The translations under genes were made by a program, and so were the position numbers. The notes under the pieces were generated by a model, which did no database searches, had not been told where the DNA came from, and saw nothing but the letters and a program-made list of their open reading frames with translations. DNA of 64,000 bases from NCBI GenBank assembly GCA_027919835.1, contig JANVFP010000002.1:1116001-1180000 (forward strand), read 5' to 3'. This document shows positions 1 through 11,303 of the stretch, in pieces (position 1 is the stretch's first letter; the number at the start of each line of letters is the position of its first letter). The stretch comes from Lentinula raphanica. Its lineage: Eukaryota; Basidiomycota; Agaricomycetes; Agaricales; Omphalotaceae.

Positions 1-1179
1 ACTCGGTCTTCATGCCGGGTTCGACTTGACTACCAAGGCTGCCAACGATCTTATCATCGAACACGGTATCAAACATGCAATACCGATACACTCTAGTCGA
101 CTGGAGACCACACATGTAAAGATACTGCTCATCACACTCAAGTTCAAACACACTATGGAAGATGCAGCACTAGGATTTTTCCGTAGCAGTATGCACAAGT
201 AAGGGATTATCGGTTGCTCGCGTTCCTCCTACTGGGCTGATCGCGTCTCATCTCATAGAGATGCTGATCTTTTCGCAGCGGTCAAAGACTACTTGGCGAC
301 AGAGAAAGGATGGTTCTCTCCATATCTGTTCGCGAGTAGTCGTCGCCCCATCATTCCTAGATCGATGAAGCCTGACGTTATTTTTTGTCATGGCCCTTTC
401 TTGCAAGGTGAGCGAATCGGCAGTACGGCTTAACTCTCAACGGTGATTCACTGCCTTTCTCACAATCTGATGTAGGTGATTACCGAGTTGGAGAGACATT
501 ACTGCGCGAATCAGCATCTATCATAAGCCTTTGCCAGGCTCCAATTCCCGAGGCTCCCTTGGAGAGAGAGAGCCCAAAGCATCATTACTCGTTGTCCGAC
601 CTCAAGGATTTGAAGATGCCATCTCTTTCCAATGTGTTCTCTCGCTCTCACACACCGTCACCTGAGCCACAATTGACACCTTTACCTGTCCCCCCTACTC
701 CCAGGCGCATGGTAATTACGGTCGTTGGTATCAAACCCCACCGGAAGCTTTGGACAACCTCTGCGCGTCCAGGGGAGAGCGTGATCAACTATATTCTCCT
801 CAATGGCTGTCCTGCAATTGTCGTACCAGTCAAAGTAGGCGCCCCCCTCGTGGCTTGGGATACATTGACATTGGAAAAGCTATGGGAAGTCGAGCTCCCA
901 TCTGCTGATGAGCCGCCTAGCACGCCGGGAAAATATGAGGGGATTGTAGGAGTCCTTTTCGAATTTCTGGACCTCTGTGTAGACTGGACACGGGTCGAGA
1001 TCGAAGAAGGTGCAAAGGACTCGGATGGAGATGCGATGCCAGAGCAGGATAAAAAGGAGAAGGTTAGAGATGCACTCAAGTTACTTGTTGCAGCTGCGAT
1101 AAGAAGTAAGGATAGTAAGGAGGTGAAGAAGGAGGTGGACGCTGAGAGGGCTGGAATAGCCATGTGGCGTATACCTTAG
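1..1179 (+). CDS. Unrecognised protein, 5' end outside window
   Basis: Three exons can be joined in one frame: 1-198, 259-407 and 476-1179. The introns 199-258 (gtaagg...tag) and 408-475 (gtgagc...tag) preserve the frame, and the stop lies at 1177-1179. The visible part is about 350 residues. I do not recognise the family. The first half is mixed helix and strand and runs into the window from upstream, so the true start is not visible. A Ser/Pro-rich linker follows (around nt 640-700), then a compact segment beginning VITVVGIKPHRKLW and a Lys/Glu-rich C-terminal tail ending MWRIP. There is no signal peptide or membrane segment in the visible part. It converges with the neighbouring gene on the other strand. 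An intact frame across two introns supports a real host gene. Confidence 0.7.
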
Positions 1180-1600
1180 AATACTTACTAGTAGGCGCGA
1201 CGCATTCTGCAGTGGCAACAATAACAATGGTGTTTGATATGCTCTAGCAGTTCACTCACTCGACGTGAACCACAGCGCCCTGCAAACTAGCATGAAGACC
1301 AAATAATTCGGAATGGGTAATGTAATTAATCAGTAAGAGAAGCATAAACGGGTATCACAAACACGGCAAGAACGAACACCCAAGGGCCAAGGTTCTATGT
1401 AGTATACCAATGAGAAAGTAGGCTGTGAAGAACGGTGAACGTAGTATACGGCAATGCATATAAAAATGAGATCGGTACCGCGAAATCGGAGAATACCACA
1501 AGACAGAGCGCCCCAATCTCCAAGGCAAACAGTTTCTCTGATAACTTAAGCACCATAGTGAAGATCATAATTTTGTTTCAATTTTCAAGAGAACCGCATA
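1180..1600. other. Convergent intergenic stretch
   Basis: About 420 bp between two stop codons that face each other. It should hold both 3' UTRs. I see no coding potential, repeats or structured RNA here. Confidence 0.5.
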
Positions 1601-4082
1601 TTATGCCCCTCCGGGACCTGCTGCGCCACCCCTGCCACCGCCTCTCGTTAGCCCAGCAGCTGCTAAACCCCTCGAAACAAACCCTCCGCCTCCGCCTCCG
1701 CGCCCACGTCCACGTCCATGAGATGATCCACTTCGCTCTGGATGTGGCTGAGGATTCGTTGGAGATGCTATCGAGTCAGATGGCGTAGATTGGGCGAGCT
1801 GAGATTGAGAAGCTGCTCTCTCTCTTTCTCTTGTTTCCTTATCTGTGGCCTGCTTGATGTCGGGGACACTGCCATTAAGAGTCTGTCGGAAAATACAATA
1901 TCGACCTCTGCCATTAGTGGCATATAATATTAAGAGATTCGGATGATTCACCTGTCCAGTCCTCTCCAACCCTCGTTTCATAGTTGCTTCATCTCCAAAT
2001 TCAACATATGCCAGCTTTTGTGCACGGCCTGCGCCTGTGGTAGTGGGGAAATACACTTTGGTCACCTGGGATGAAAGATGAGTTGCAACCCCAGATTATC
2101 GACAGAAATGCAAAAATATGCACTCACCCCTCCACCATCGGGCACACCTTCAGCATAAAACGCTCTTAGATCAGCTTCGTTAGTAGGTACATTCATCCGC
2201 ATGAAGATCGTCCAAGGGTTTCTTGGCGGTTTGGCCGACTTTGGTGTCCGAGCACCCGCTGATAACGTGCCAGTTGCAGATGCAGGGGATTTGATTTGCT
2301 CAACAGGACTCTTCAGGTCGTCGATGATGGCAGAAGCAGAGGCTGACACAGACCCTTCTGGATGTACCGATCAGCGAAAGCATCCACACGAAAATTTGCA
2401 ATATACTCACCACCTGCTGCAGCTGCAGCTGCTTTACGCTCCTTCTTCTCCTTCCTCTTCTGTTTGTCCCGCTCAGCCTTCTCCAGTCTGGCCTTTTCTT
2501 TATCTTTCGCTCCATCCACATCCTTGTTCCCATCTTTTTCACTTTCAGGAGCCTGCTTCTGCTGATTCAGCTCTTTGGGTTCTGAAGATGGAGTGCCCGT
2601 TCCACTGGCCGGTTTGGATGATGCAGTCGAAGCTTTACCCGCTAGATGAGGGGGTACAGCGCGATCTACCGTCTGGTTTGATGCCGAGCTATTCATGATA
2701 GCAACATTCTTCCCGTTGGTATTAGAGCTACTTGCGGGAACGGGAGCAGGTGTGGCGGGTTTGGAATGAGCAACGGACGGTGGTGCCGGAGATGCCCCTT
2801 TGGGTACTGGGGTATGAGCTTTTGAAGGTAATTTGTTGGCAGGAGACAGTGCATTGTTGTGATTGGCGGAAGTGGGTGTAGCAGGGACAGTCGCAGAGTT
2901 GCGATATGCGTAGTTGAAGCCTATGTTTAGAGCCTTTTATGAGTCGTGAATGGATATAGATAGTATAAAGAACTGACCTTGACTTTTCAATTCGGCGCTA
3001 ACTCGACCCTCTCGCACATCAAGAACCAGTGACCCATACGCAGCATCGCACAAGTTCCAATTCCAGCAATTCTTCCACATGGGCTCATCCTGTAAAGCCA
3101 ATGCTTCTTTTGCATGATTCGTTCCTGTAGGAGCACCGCCTGGGGCCAACGGAGGAGGTATCCTCTCTACAACATTGAGCGCCTTGTCCAGCAACACTCT
3201 CTGGTTCTCATCTACAACCACATCCACCTGAGCCTTGACGCTGTCCCAAACTTTGTCAAATGCTTCCTTGCCCAGCAACAACTTTCTACGGAAACCCTCG
3301 TAGTCTGCTAGCACGCTGAATTCGTTCCAGGAGGTAGAGTAGCGGAAGTGCAGACCGGCGCTGATAGTGAGGTCAGCTTTACAGACCAGAGCGAGCTGAG
3401 CTATGATGCCTTCGCGTCCTGGGCTGGCATGAGTGACGAGTAAACGCGTTTCTGATGGATTATGCACGCGCTGAGCTGTATCGACGAGTTCTCCAAGCTG
3501 TAGAGTGGTGGTCCACATCGTTCCTTGACCTCCTGCGATTGTCGCTTGCCCGTCCCCATTGTCAAACATCTTATGAGGGACAACAGCGCCTCCTAAGCCT
3601 AGTAAACGGAGCTTGACGCTTCCAAGTTCGAGTAGATGTGTTGTGGCCTCGTCCAAAATGTGCAAATTTGGCACCTCGTACGTTTTAGCCCGGAACTTTT
3701 CGAGAATGATCACGTCTTCGCATGCACCCCAGACGGTATACACCGGAACGTTCAGCCTGAGGTTTCCAGAGAGGAGAAGAGGGAATTCGCTGAGGATGGA
3801 AATGTCGACACTGTTTCGTAGAGGTGAATTTTGTTGGAGCAGATGGGTCCTTTGGGCACTAGATACGAGAGGCGAGTACATCGTAAGATGCCTCAGAGTC
3901 CTGTCGTTGATTCTTTCGAGTGAGTTTGCTTCGAAAAAGCCAAAGTCACCAGTGTGAATGACGGCTACTGCGTTGACCTCTCTGGCCAGGTCATTTATGG
4001 CTGAAAGTCGACCACGGATATCAGCGATACAGAGGATGCGACCATGAGCACTGTCGAATGTTTTGACGGTGGTGTTGACCAT
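1601..4082 (-). CDS. DUF2433-type calcineurin-like phosphoesterase with C-terminal RNA-binding-like region
   Basis: Five exons: 4082-2978, 2920-2411, 2354-2128, 2065-1952 and 1882-1601, giving about 745 residues. Residues 1-370 resemble the fungal DUF2433 family of metallophosphoesterases: CIADIRGRLSAINDL, then HTGDFGFF, then LLVTHASPGREG as the metal-site motifs. The middle (about 370-550) is Ala/Pro/Ser-rich and ends in a Lys/Arg/Glu-rich helix. Next comes a short fold with RRM character (WTIFMRMNVPTNEADLRAFY ... KLAYVEFGDEA), then an acidic/Gln part and a Gly/Arg-rich RGG tail. The first metal motif reads D-I-R rather than the usual D-x-H, so catalysis is uncertain. The third exon has a tandem CAG-AAG acceptor (2357 or 2354) that would add or drop one residue. 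The gene is divergent from ATP-citrate lyase. Family from recognised motifs; an RNA-related role is inference. Confidence 0.85.
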
Positions 4083-4998
4083 GATGGGTCCAAGTCGGAA
4101 GGAGGGAGAAAAGAAAGAAAGAGGGCAAAAAGAATTTCGATGGACTTCTTTCTTCTTTCTGCAGGAAGTATCACGTAATCAAAATTTGACGCTCGACAGA
4201 CGCGCTTTGACTGTCGCGACGCGTAAAAAAACAAAGCGGAGGAAATACAAGGACGCGTAGTCGTATCGTATCAGAGCTCATCGTCGTCGCCGGCGTACAG
4301 CGAAAATTGTTCAGCCGGTATATATATATACTCCGATATTGGAGGAGTAATGGAAAAGACCTGAGGCCGCAACAGCCTACTCTGACGCCGGGAGGTGTAA
4401 TAAATGTAGAACGAACAAATCTAAGTATATGCATAGGAGTTCCACAGATTTCATTACGATAATAACGGTTTCGGACAACATAAAAACATACTGTTACAGC
4501 TTACGACAATCGATGGCAGTTGACTCTTGAGATAACGCAGGCGCCTCAAGGCACACCACCTGGGCAGTCTGGGGTAAAGACTCCATTTCAAGGTCGACGT
4601 GAGGACAGCACATGTCGGATAATATATTGCAGACTGCAACACCAAAGTCTACGATGATAGACGCGTCTGTGACGAATTATACCACATCAAATTCATCGTA
4701 TACACAGCAGGCGTAACGTTGAGGTGTGAAGCGGCCGCATAAAGAACCAAAAGGAATTGGCCCGAGTAAAACTAGAGAAGATAAGGTGGGATGAATATTA
4801 AAAGAGGTAGATTGGGGAGGTAAAACCGAGTTTACTCTGGAGACGTTTTCCTTCTTGTTCTGCGCTGAGTACTTACAGCAATTCGTGGAAAAGTTTCGAA
4901 ACTTTGGGGGGAGGGTATCATCGTCACGTGGTATCTAATATTAAAGTCGACCCAGAAAACGTTTTATTCGACCATTTCCCCCTCCTTTTGTTCTCAAA
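4083..4998. other. Divergent promoter region of the phosphoesterase and ATP-citrate lyase genes
   Basis: About 0.9 kb between two divergent start codons. It contains an alternating TA run at about 4319-4331. The lyase side is pyrimidine-rich just before its ATG (4975-4998). I see no gene here and did not identify a specific factor site. Confidence 0.5.
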
Positions 4999-7900
4999 AT
5001 GTCGTCCAAAGGTGTGCATCTTCCTCATAGTACTCGATGCGTATTGATTAGCTTTAGCTATCCGGGAATACGACGCAAAGCTCTTGTTAACCTATTGGTT
5101 GACGCGCTCGCCGCTGATCGATCCGGCTTTGGAAGGACAACTAGGCCCAAGCGCGACCGCAAGCGTGCCTAGAGTTGCTCAGATGTTGCTCGATGAAGAC
5201 ACAGGCTCTTTGACTAGCGAAGACGCTTTACCCGCATGGACCAAGGAATCCGGTGTCAAATTTGTTGCCAAACCTGATCAACTGATTAAACGACGAGGCA
5301 AGGCCGGCCTCCTCGCACTCAACAAATCCCGTCAGGAGGCTATTGTATGGATCGTAGAACGTGCAGGCAAAGTCCAGAAGGTCGAGTCAGTCGAGGGACC
5401 TCTGACTTCGTTTATCCTTGAACCTTTCCTCCCTCATCCAGCAAACAGCGAATACTATGTCTGTATCAACTCCGATCGTTCAGGCGATACCATCCTCTTC
5501 ACCCACGAAGGTGGTGTGGATGTTGGCGATGTCGATGCCAAAGCCCTCAAGCTACTGATCCCCGTACCTACTGCTGCTAAACCCCAAACCTTCCCTGGCA
5601 AGAAGGCAGTCATCGACACTCTTCTTACTCACGTCCCAACCCAGGCACGCAAAGATGCCCTCGCAGACTTCATCATTCGTCTATACAGCGTCTACGTCGA
5701 TCTGCACTATGCATATCTCGAGATAAACCCCCTGATCTGCATGGAAAATTCGGCAGGTAAAGTCGAGATTCACTATCTCGACATGGCCTCGAAGCTTGAT
5801 CAGACAGCCGAGTCTATTGTTGGTCAGAAGTGGGCTATCGCTCGAGATCTTGCTATCTATGAGGGTATTGCAACTTCTGGATCTGGCAAGGTCACAACAG
5901 ACCGCGGACCACCGATGGTGTTCCCTGCTCCGTTTGGTCGTTCCTTGACCAAAGAGGAAGCCTATATTCAGAAACTTGACGCGTCTACTGGTGCCTCTCT
6001 CAAACTCACCGTTCTTAACCCAGAAGGACGCGTCTGGACTATGGTCGCCGGAGGAGGTGCATCTGTTGTCTACTCCGATGCCATTGCTGCTGCCGGTTTC
6101 GCGAACGAGCTCGCCAACTATGGTGAATATTCTGGTGCCCCGACTGAAGGCCAAACTTATGAGTACGCCAAGACCGTCATCGATTTGATGACTCGTGGAG
6201 CAGTGAACGAACAGGGTAAAATACTCATCATTGGTGGAGGTATCGCCAACTTTACCAACGTTGCCGCGACGTTCAAGGGTATCATCCGAGCTCTGAAAGA
6301 GTACAAAGCCCCTCTAATCCGCGCCAAGGTCTCCATCTACGTCCGTCGCGGTGGACCGAACTATCAAGAGGGTCTCAAGGTTAGTCCTGTGTATTACTCC
6401 CCGATCACTGATATCCTGACGTCGTTTTTCAGGCAATGCGTCTCCTTGGCGAATCCCTCGGTGTACCTATCCATGTCTTCGGTCCCGAAACTCATATCAC
6501 TGCCATCGTTCCTCTCGCTTTGGGCCTCGTCAAGCCGGGAGATACCGCTGCTCCCAAATCTGTCTCCCAAACCGCTCCCGCTACACCGCCTGCAAAAGCC
6601 ACCGAGATCGCTACCGAAAACCCACCAGTTGGGTCTATTGGTCCTGACGGAGAACGTACCCAGATCAACGATCAGATAGTACACTTCGAATCCACGGCAA
6701 CATCATCAACGGGTCGTCCATGGTATCGTCCGTTTGACTCTAGCACACGTTCCTTCGTGTATGGTCTTCAGCCTCGTGCAATCCAAGGCATGCTAGATTT
6801 CGACTTTTCTTGTGGTCGTGCGACCCCCTCCGTTGCCGCGATGATTTATCCTTTCGGTGGCCACCACATCCAGAAATTCTACTGGGGTACTAAAGAAACT
6901 CTGCTCCCTGTGTACACCTCCGTGGACGAGGCATTCAAGGATAACAAGCACACCGACGTTGACTGCGTGGTCAACTTTGCCTCCTCTCGTTCGGTATACT
7001 CATCCACCATGGACATCCTCCGTCACCCTACTCACTCTCAACGCATCAAATCCATCGCTATCATTGCCGAAGGTGTACCAGAGCGACACGCTCGTGAGAT
7101 TCTATACGAAGCTCAACACAAGGGTGTACTTATCATCGGTCCTGCTACCGTCGGTGGCATTAAACCTGGCTGCTTCCGTATCGGTAACTCTGGTGGTATG
7201 ATGGACAACATCATCGCGTCCAAGTTGTACCGTGCCGGATCGGTTGGGTATGTCTCGAAATCGGGTGGTATGTCGAACGAGTTGAACAATATCCTGTCGT
7301 TCACCACCAATGGTGTTTATGAGGGTATCGCTATCGGTGGAGACAGATACCCTGGATCAACGTTTGTGGACCATCTCTTGAGATATGAGAAGGACCCAGA
7401 GTGCAAGTTGATGGTGCTTCTAGGAGAAGTGGGTGGTGTCGAGGAGTACCGTGTCATTGAAGCCGTGAAGCAAGGCAAGATCACGAAGCCGATAGTTGCA
7501 TGGGCGATTGGTACTTGTGCTGGAATGTTCAAGACTGAGGTTCAATTCGGTCATGCTGGTTCGCTTGCTGGATCAGATGTTGAGACTGCTGAAGCTAAGG
7601 TGAGGATGAAGCACGTTTCTAGTCACTACATTCGAAGTTCGAAGTTCAATTTTTTTTTCTGTTATAGAACCGGGCTATGGCTGCTGCAGGCTTCATCGTC
7701 CCACCCACATTCGAAGATCTTCCTGAGACCATCACCCAACTTTACCAAAAACTTGTTCAGAAGGGGACGATCGTGCCTTCAGCCGAGAGGGATCCTCCAG
7801 TGATCCCGATGGACTACAAATGGGCTACTGAACTGGGTATGTTCATTGATGTGTGGTATTTCATTGATAACCTTGCTCATTGGGTAACTCACTAGGCTTG

Positions 7901-8956
7901 ATTCGTAAACCCGCCGCCTTCATCTCTACCATTTCCGACGAACGAGGGCAAGAGCTGCTGTATGCCGGCATGCGTATCTCTGACGTCTTCAAAGAAGACA
8001 TCGGTCTTGGCGGTGTCGTCAGTTTGCTGTGGTTCAAGTGCGTTACTCTATTTCTTCTTCTCGTCTGATACTCATGAACATTTCTCGTCCAGACGTCGTC
8101 TGCCTCTATATGCCACGAAATTCATTGAGATGGTGCTCATGCTCACAGCCGACCACGGTCCTGCTGTCAGTGGAGCTATGAACACCATTGTCGCTACTCG
8201 TGCAGGAAAGGATCTGATCTCGAGTTTGGCTAGTGGTTTGCTGACTATTGGTAGTCGGTGAGTCTTGCTACCAGTGACGCTTACCCGTCGATCGAGCTGA
8301 TTTACACGCGTAGGTTCGGTGGAGCTTTAGATGAAGCAGCTTCCATGTTCACTAGTGCGCGCGACCGGGGCTTGACTCCCAGAGAATTTGTTGACCAAAG
8401 CAGAAAGGCAAACAAACTGAGTAAGATTTCTCATCTTTGTTCTTCATTCTGTCGCTAACGATCGTCCTTTCAGTTTCTGGAATTGGACACAAGATCAAGT
8501 CAGTCAACAACCCAGACTTGCGTGTAGAACTCGTCAAGGAATATGTTCACAAGAACTTCCCATCACACTCTCTGCTTGACTATGCGCTTGCAGTGGAGAA
8601 AGTGACGACGAGCAAGAAGGATACTGTGAGTATTCCTCCCTCTGCTAGCCCGGTCATTGTTTGATATGTTTTGACCTTGATCAAAGCTCATTCTCAACGT
8701 TGACGGTTGCATCGCCGTTTGCTTCGTCGATCTGCTCCGAGACTCTGGAGCATTCACGCCAGAGGAGGCAGAAGAGTACATCAAGATTGGAACCCTCAAC
8801 GGTCTCTTCGTCCTCGGTCGTTCAATCGGTTTCATTGGACACCATCTTGACCAAAAACGTCTCCGTGCACCACTTTACCGTCATCCTGCAGACGACATCT
8901 TCATCAACATGGCAGATGTAAGCCAACCAAGAGTACTAGGAAGAATGCAACAATAG
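4999..8956 (+). CDS. ACL1: ATP-citrate lyase, fused single-chain form
   Basis: Makes cytosolic acetyl-CoA and oxaloacetate from citrate, CoA and ATP, feeding fatty-acid and sterol synthesis and histone acetylation. Nine exons: 4999-5011, 5058-6379, 6433-7599, 7668-7836, 7896-8037, 8093-8257, 8314-8420, 8474-8625, 8687-8956, giving 1168 residues, close to the animal enzyme plus a longer linker. The order is the fused one: ATP-grasp/citrate-binding half ([16 protein letters not shown] segment, [26 protein letters not shown]), linker rich in Pro/Thr/Ala, succinyl-CoA-synthetase-like half, and citrate-synthase-like C-terminus ([24 protein letters not shown]). The phosphorylated His is in VQFGHAG (about His819). 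The start [12 protein letters not shown] is reached through a 13-nt first exon and matches the usual N-terminus. All motifs look intact. Ascomycetes usually split this enzyme into two genes, so the fusion supports a basidiomycete. Confidence 0.97.
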
Positions 8957-10423
8957 AGAACACGGCTGTTATCTCGTGATCGTCCTTTCGTTCTTAGGTA
9001 TACTTTTGATTTTTCTGTTCATGTCGATACCTTGCATGCCCCCACCTTCCCCATCTGCCTCTCGCGTAAGAAAAATGGAGGTCATAATCCAACGAACATA
9101 CAATTTCTTGCTTCCAACTAGAACACTTCAATGCAATCGATTTTTGTGAATCGAGAAACATGAGGTTGCATGTAAGCTCACCTGGAGAACTCCACAGGTC
9201 GAAATTATAGCGCCGGTGTTCAGAATCATGAACGTTTCTGCGTCCCTCCACATATTGACCTGTTCAGACTCAGAAATTCAGTGCTGCATCATGATATATC
9301 TCCATTCACCATTCCTACAAATCTGACATGAACAGTCTAGTCAACGTTCGACTGTCCCCTTCACCAGCCTTCACTTCTTCTGAACATTCTATTTTAGGGA
9401 GGTTCCAATGGTCAAAACAAGCCTGTTCTTTTAGTGTCGAGCCTCGACAAATTGAGGAGAAGGGTCAAGACCCTGCATGTGGCACAAATGCGGTGAGCTG
9501 AGGCATACTCAGTCCCAAAACATCTCCCCATCGCGAGTTCACGATTGTTCTACAGTTTTGCAACTATACTTCAATTCTCGACCAGTGTAATGTAATCAAG
9601 GTGAGATTGTTGCTTATCATACAGTATGCATGAATACAACTCGAACTCTCTCGAACTCCGATGTGTTTCAGGACTGAGGACACCTTAAGACCTAGGACCC
9701 TGTAGTTTCCTGTAGTATCATCTCCCCCCGTTGGAAGCCGTTGGACCAGGTTGGGCCGGCGCCGTCGTCAAAGTAAGCGCACCAAATGCGCTTATTCTGC
9801 TATCTGAAGCACCGTCAATCCAGTAGCGGGTGCAACATATGTGCAGTTCGCGGTGATCTCCGTAGTTCAACTCACTGGCAATTGTTTTCCGTGGGTGAGA
9901 CTTGAGTGCAGTACGAGGAACACTGGAACCTCTTGGAACGAAATTTGGGCTCGAAGTTGCTCAAAGAATGGCATCGGGCATATGACGTGTGCATAGGTCA
10001 TTGGAGGCCACAGCCATCGCTGCACAGTGCAGAAGAGTGCAGAAGAGTGCAGACCACATAGTTCCAGGCTTCAGCCTGCTTCAGCGCCTTGAGGCTTTGA
10101 GCCAATGGTATGTACTATGCGAGATCAGGTTTCAGGGACGATTATAGGTTCGTACAATAATTCGCTTATTTTTCTCTGTTTGTGGCAACTTTGCGGATAA
10201 ATACCCGTTGTCTTGCTTCTTTCTCTTCACCCAACGACTACCATCTTCCCTTGCTGGTCAAGGAAAGGAAATCTCCGACGTTTGTCCATCCTCCGAAGTC
10301 ACGTATACATCGTCCATCTCCAATCAACTGTTCGGTATGAGGGTTTGACGATTGGCTTGTATCGAGGTCTGACACATAGTTCTTTGAAACAGAATCCAGC
10401 ATATCTGCGTTCCCTGTCCCAAT
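8957..10423. other. Intergenic: lyase 3' side and upstream module of paralogue A
   Basis: No gene seen. From about 9770 it matches the sequence upstream of paralogues B, C and D, including CGCTTATTCTGCTATCTGA (also near 12759, 35910 and 46300) and a block with TTATTTTTCTCTGTTTGTGG about 250 bp before the coding start. A probable 5'-UTR intron (gtatgagggtttg...gaaacag, about 10337-10393) precedes the ATG and recurs in the paralogues. Confidence 0.6.
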
Positions 10424-11303
10424 ATGCATTTCAACAGCTCCGTTTTTTATGCTCTCATGTGCTTGAGCATCATCCTCCGCACAGCCTCGGGTAGTCCGGT
10501 GCCTCCAAGTAGGCCAGCTCAGGGCAGTCCTGCCCCTCCCAATCCAAGCGCGTCTCACGTTGAGCCGGCCGGACCAGTGTTGAGCATTGGACTTCCAAAA
10601 CATGATCCTCGTCCCCGTCCTCGAAATCCTCCATTGCAGGCACCATTCACATCCCGTGAATTGACTGCTTTGATCGCCAAGTTTATTGAAGCAGGTTTGA
10701 AGTTCTATGCACCAAGAGAACTTGGATCCTTCATCCCCGAACTCCATACTCATCCTCATCGCCATATTCATTTCGACTATCCAGGAGCCGAAAACCTCGA
10801 GACTTACGTTCCTGTTCCCGCATATATCATCGACGACTCCAATGCGCTACTAGGAACAATTCAACATGTCGGATACAATTTCACTTTCAAACCTGGGCTG
10901 CTATCTGACACTACTACTATCGAAAACGATTTCTGGGGCTTCGGGGTTCTCCGACTCATTTCCTTCTCAAAACGCGATTTCAAATTAACGGATGCTGCAA
11001 TGTATCTGAGAGTTTTTGAGAAAGTCGACGGAAGTCGTAAGGCGAGTCCTGAGAATCCTCTCCGAGTGAGCCATAAGATATTCATTGGACCGGTGCGTAG
11101 GTTGAAGCGGTTGATCATTGTTTTACTTGATGCTTACACTTAGCGATCATCTTTTGCTTCTCCTGTTGTACATGCTCCAGCTTAAACAATTTCGGTTCAG
11201 CAATACCATACCCGGTGATCGCTCGGGGAGAGGACTGGAGGTGAAGGATACTTATAGGAACATATACAGTAGGATAAAAGGATGGTTTTGGCCTGGAGCG
11301 TAG
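10424..11303 (+). CDS. Small secreted protein, paralogue A of a local family
   Basis: Two exons, 10424-11092 and 11181-11303, 263 residues. The N-terminus (about 24 residues, MHFNSSVFYALMCLSIIL) is a typical signal peptide. A short Pro/Ser linker follows, then a conserved domain of roughly 170 residues starting TSRELTALIAKFIEAGLKFY and ending with PGDRSGRGLEVKDT and an aromatic-basic tail (IKGWFWPGA). The second exon is identified because the gtgcgtag donor, the ctccag acceptor and the downstream frame recur in the paralogues. I see no catalytic motif and few cysteines, so no enzyme function is proposed. The gene lies in a tandem array with B, C and D, with flanking DNA duplicated too. An effector-like or cell-surface role is possible but is inference only. 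Confidence 0.75.

Noticed and set aside
4310..4340. TA-rich run as TATA box of the phosphoesterase or lyase gene
   Set aside because: It is a simple alternating repeat about 230 bp from one start and 670 bp from the other; no evidence that it positions transcription.
10213..10360. Upstream frame beginning MLLSLHPTTTIFPCWSRKGN conserved before the paralogues
   Set aside because: Conserved because the whole upstream segment is duplicated; it ends in the candidate 5'-UTR intron and lacks a signal peptide, while the downstream ATG starts a clear one.
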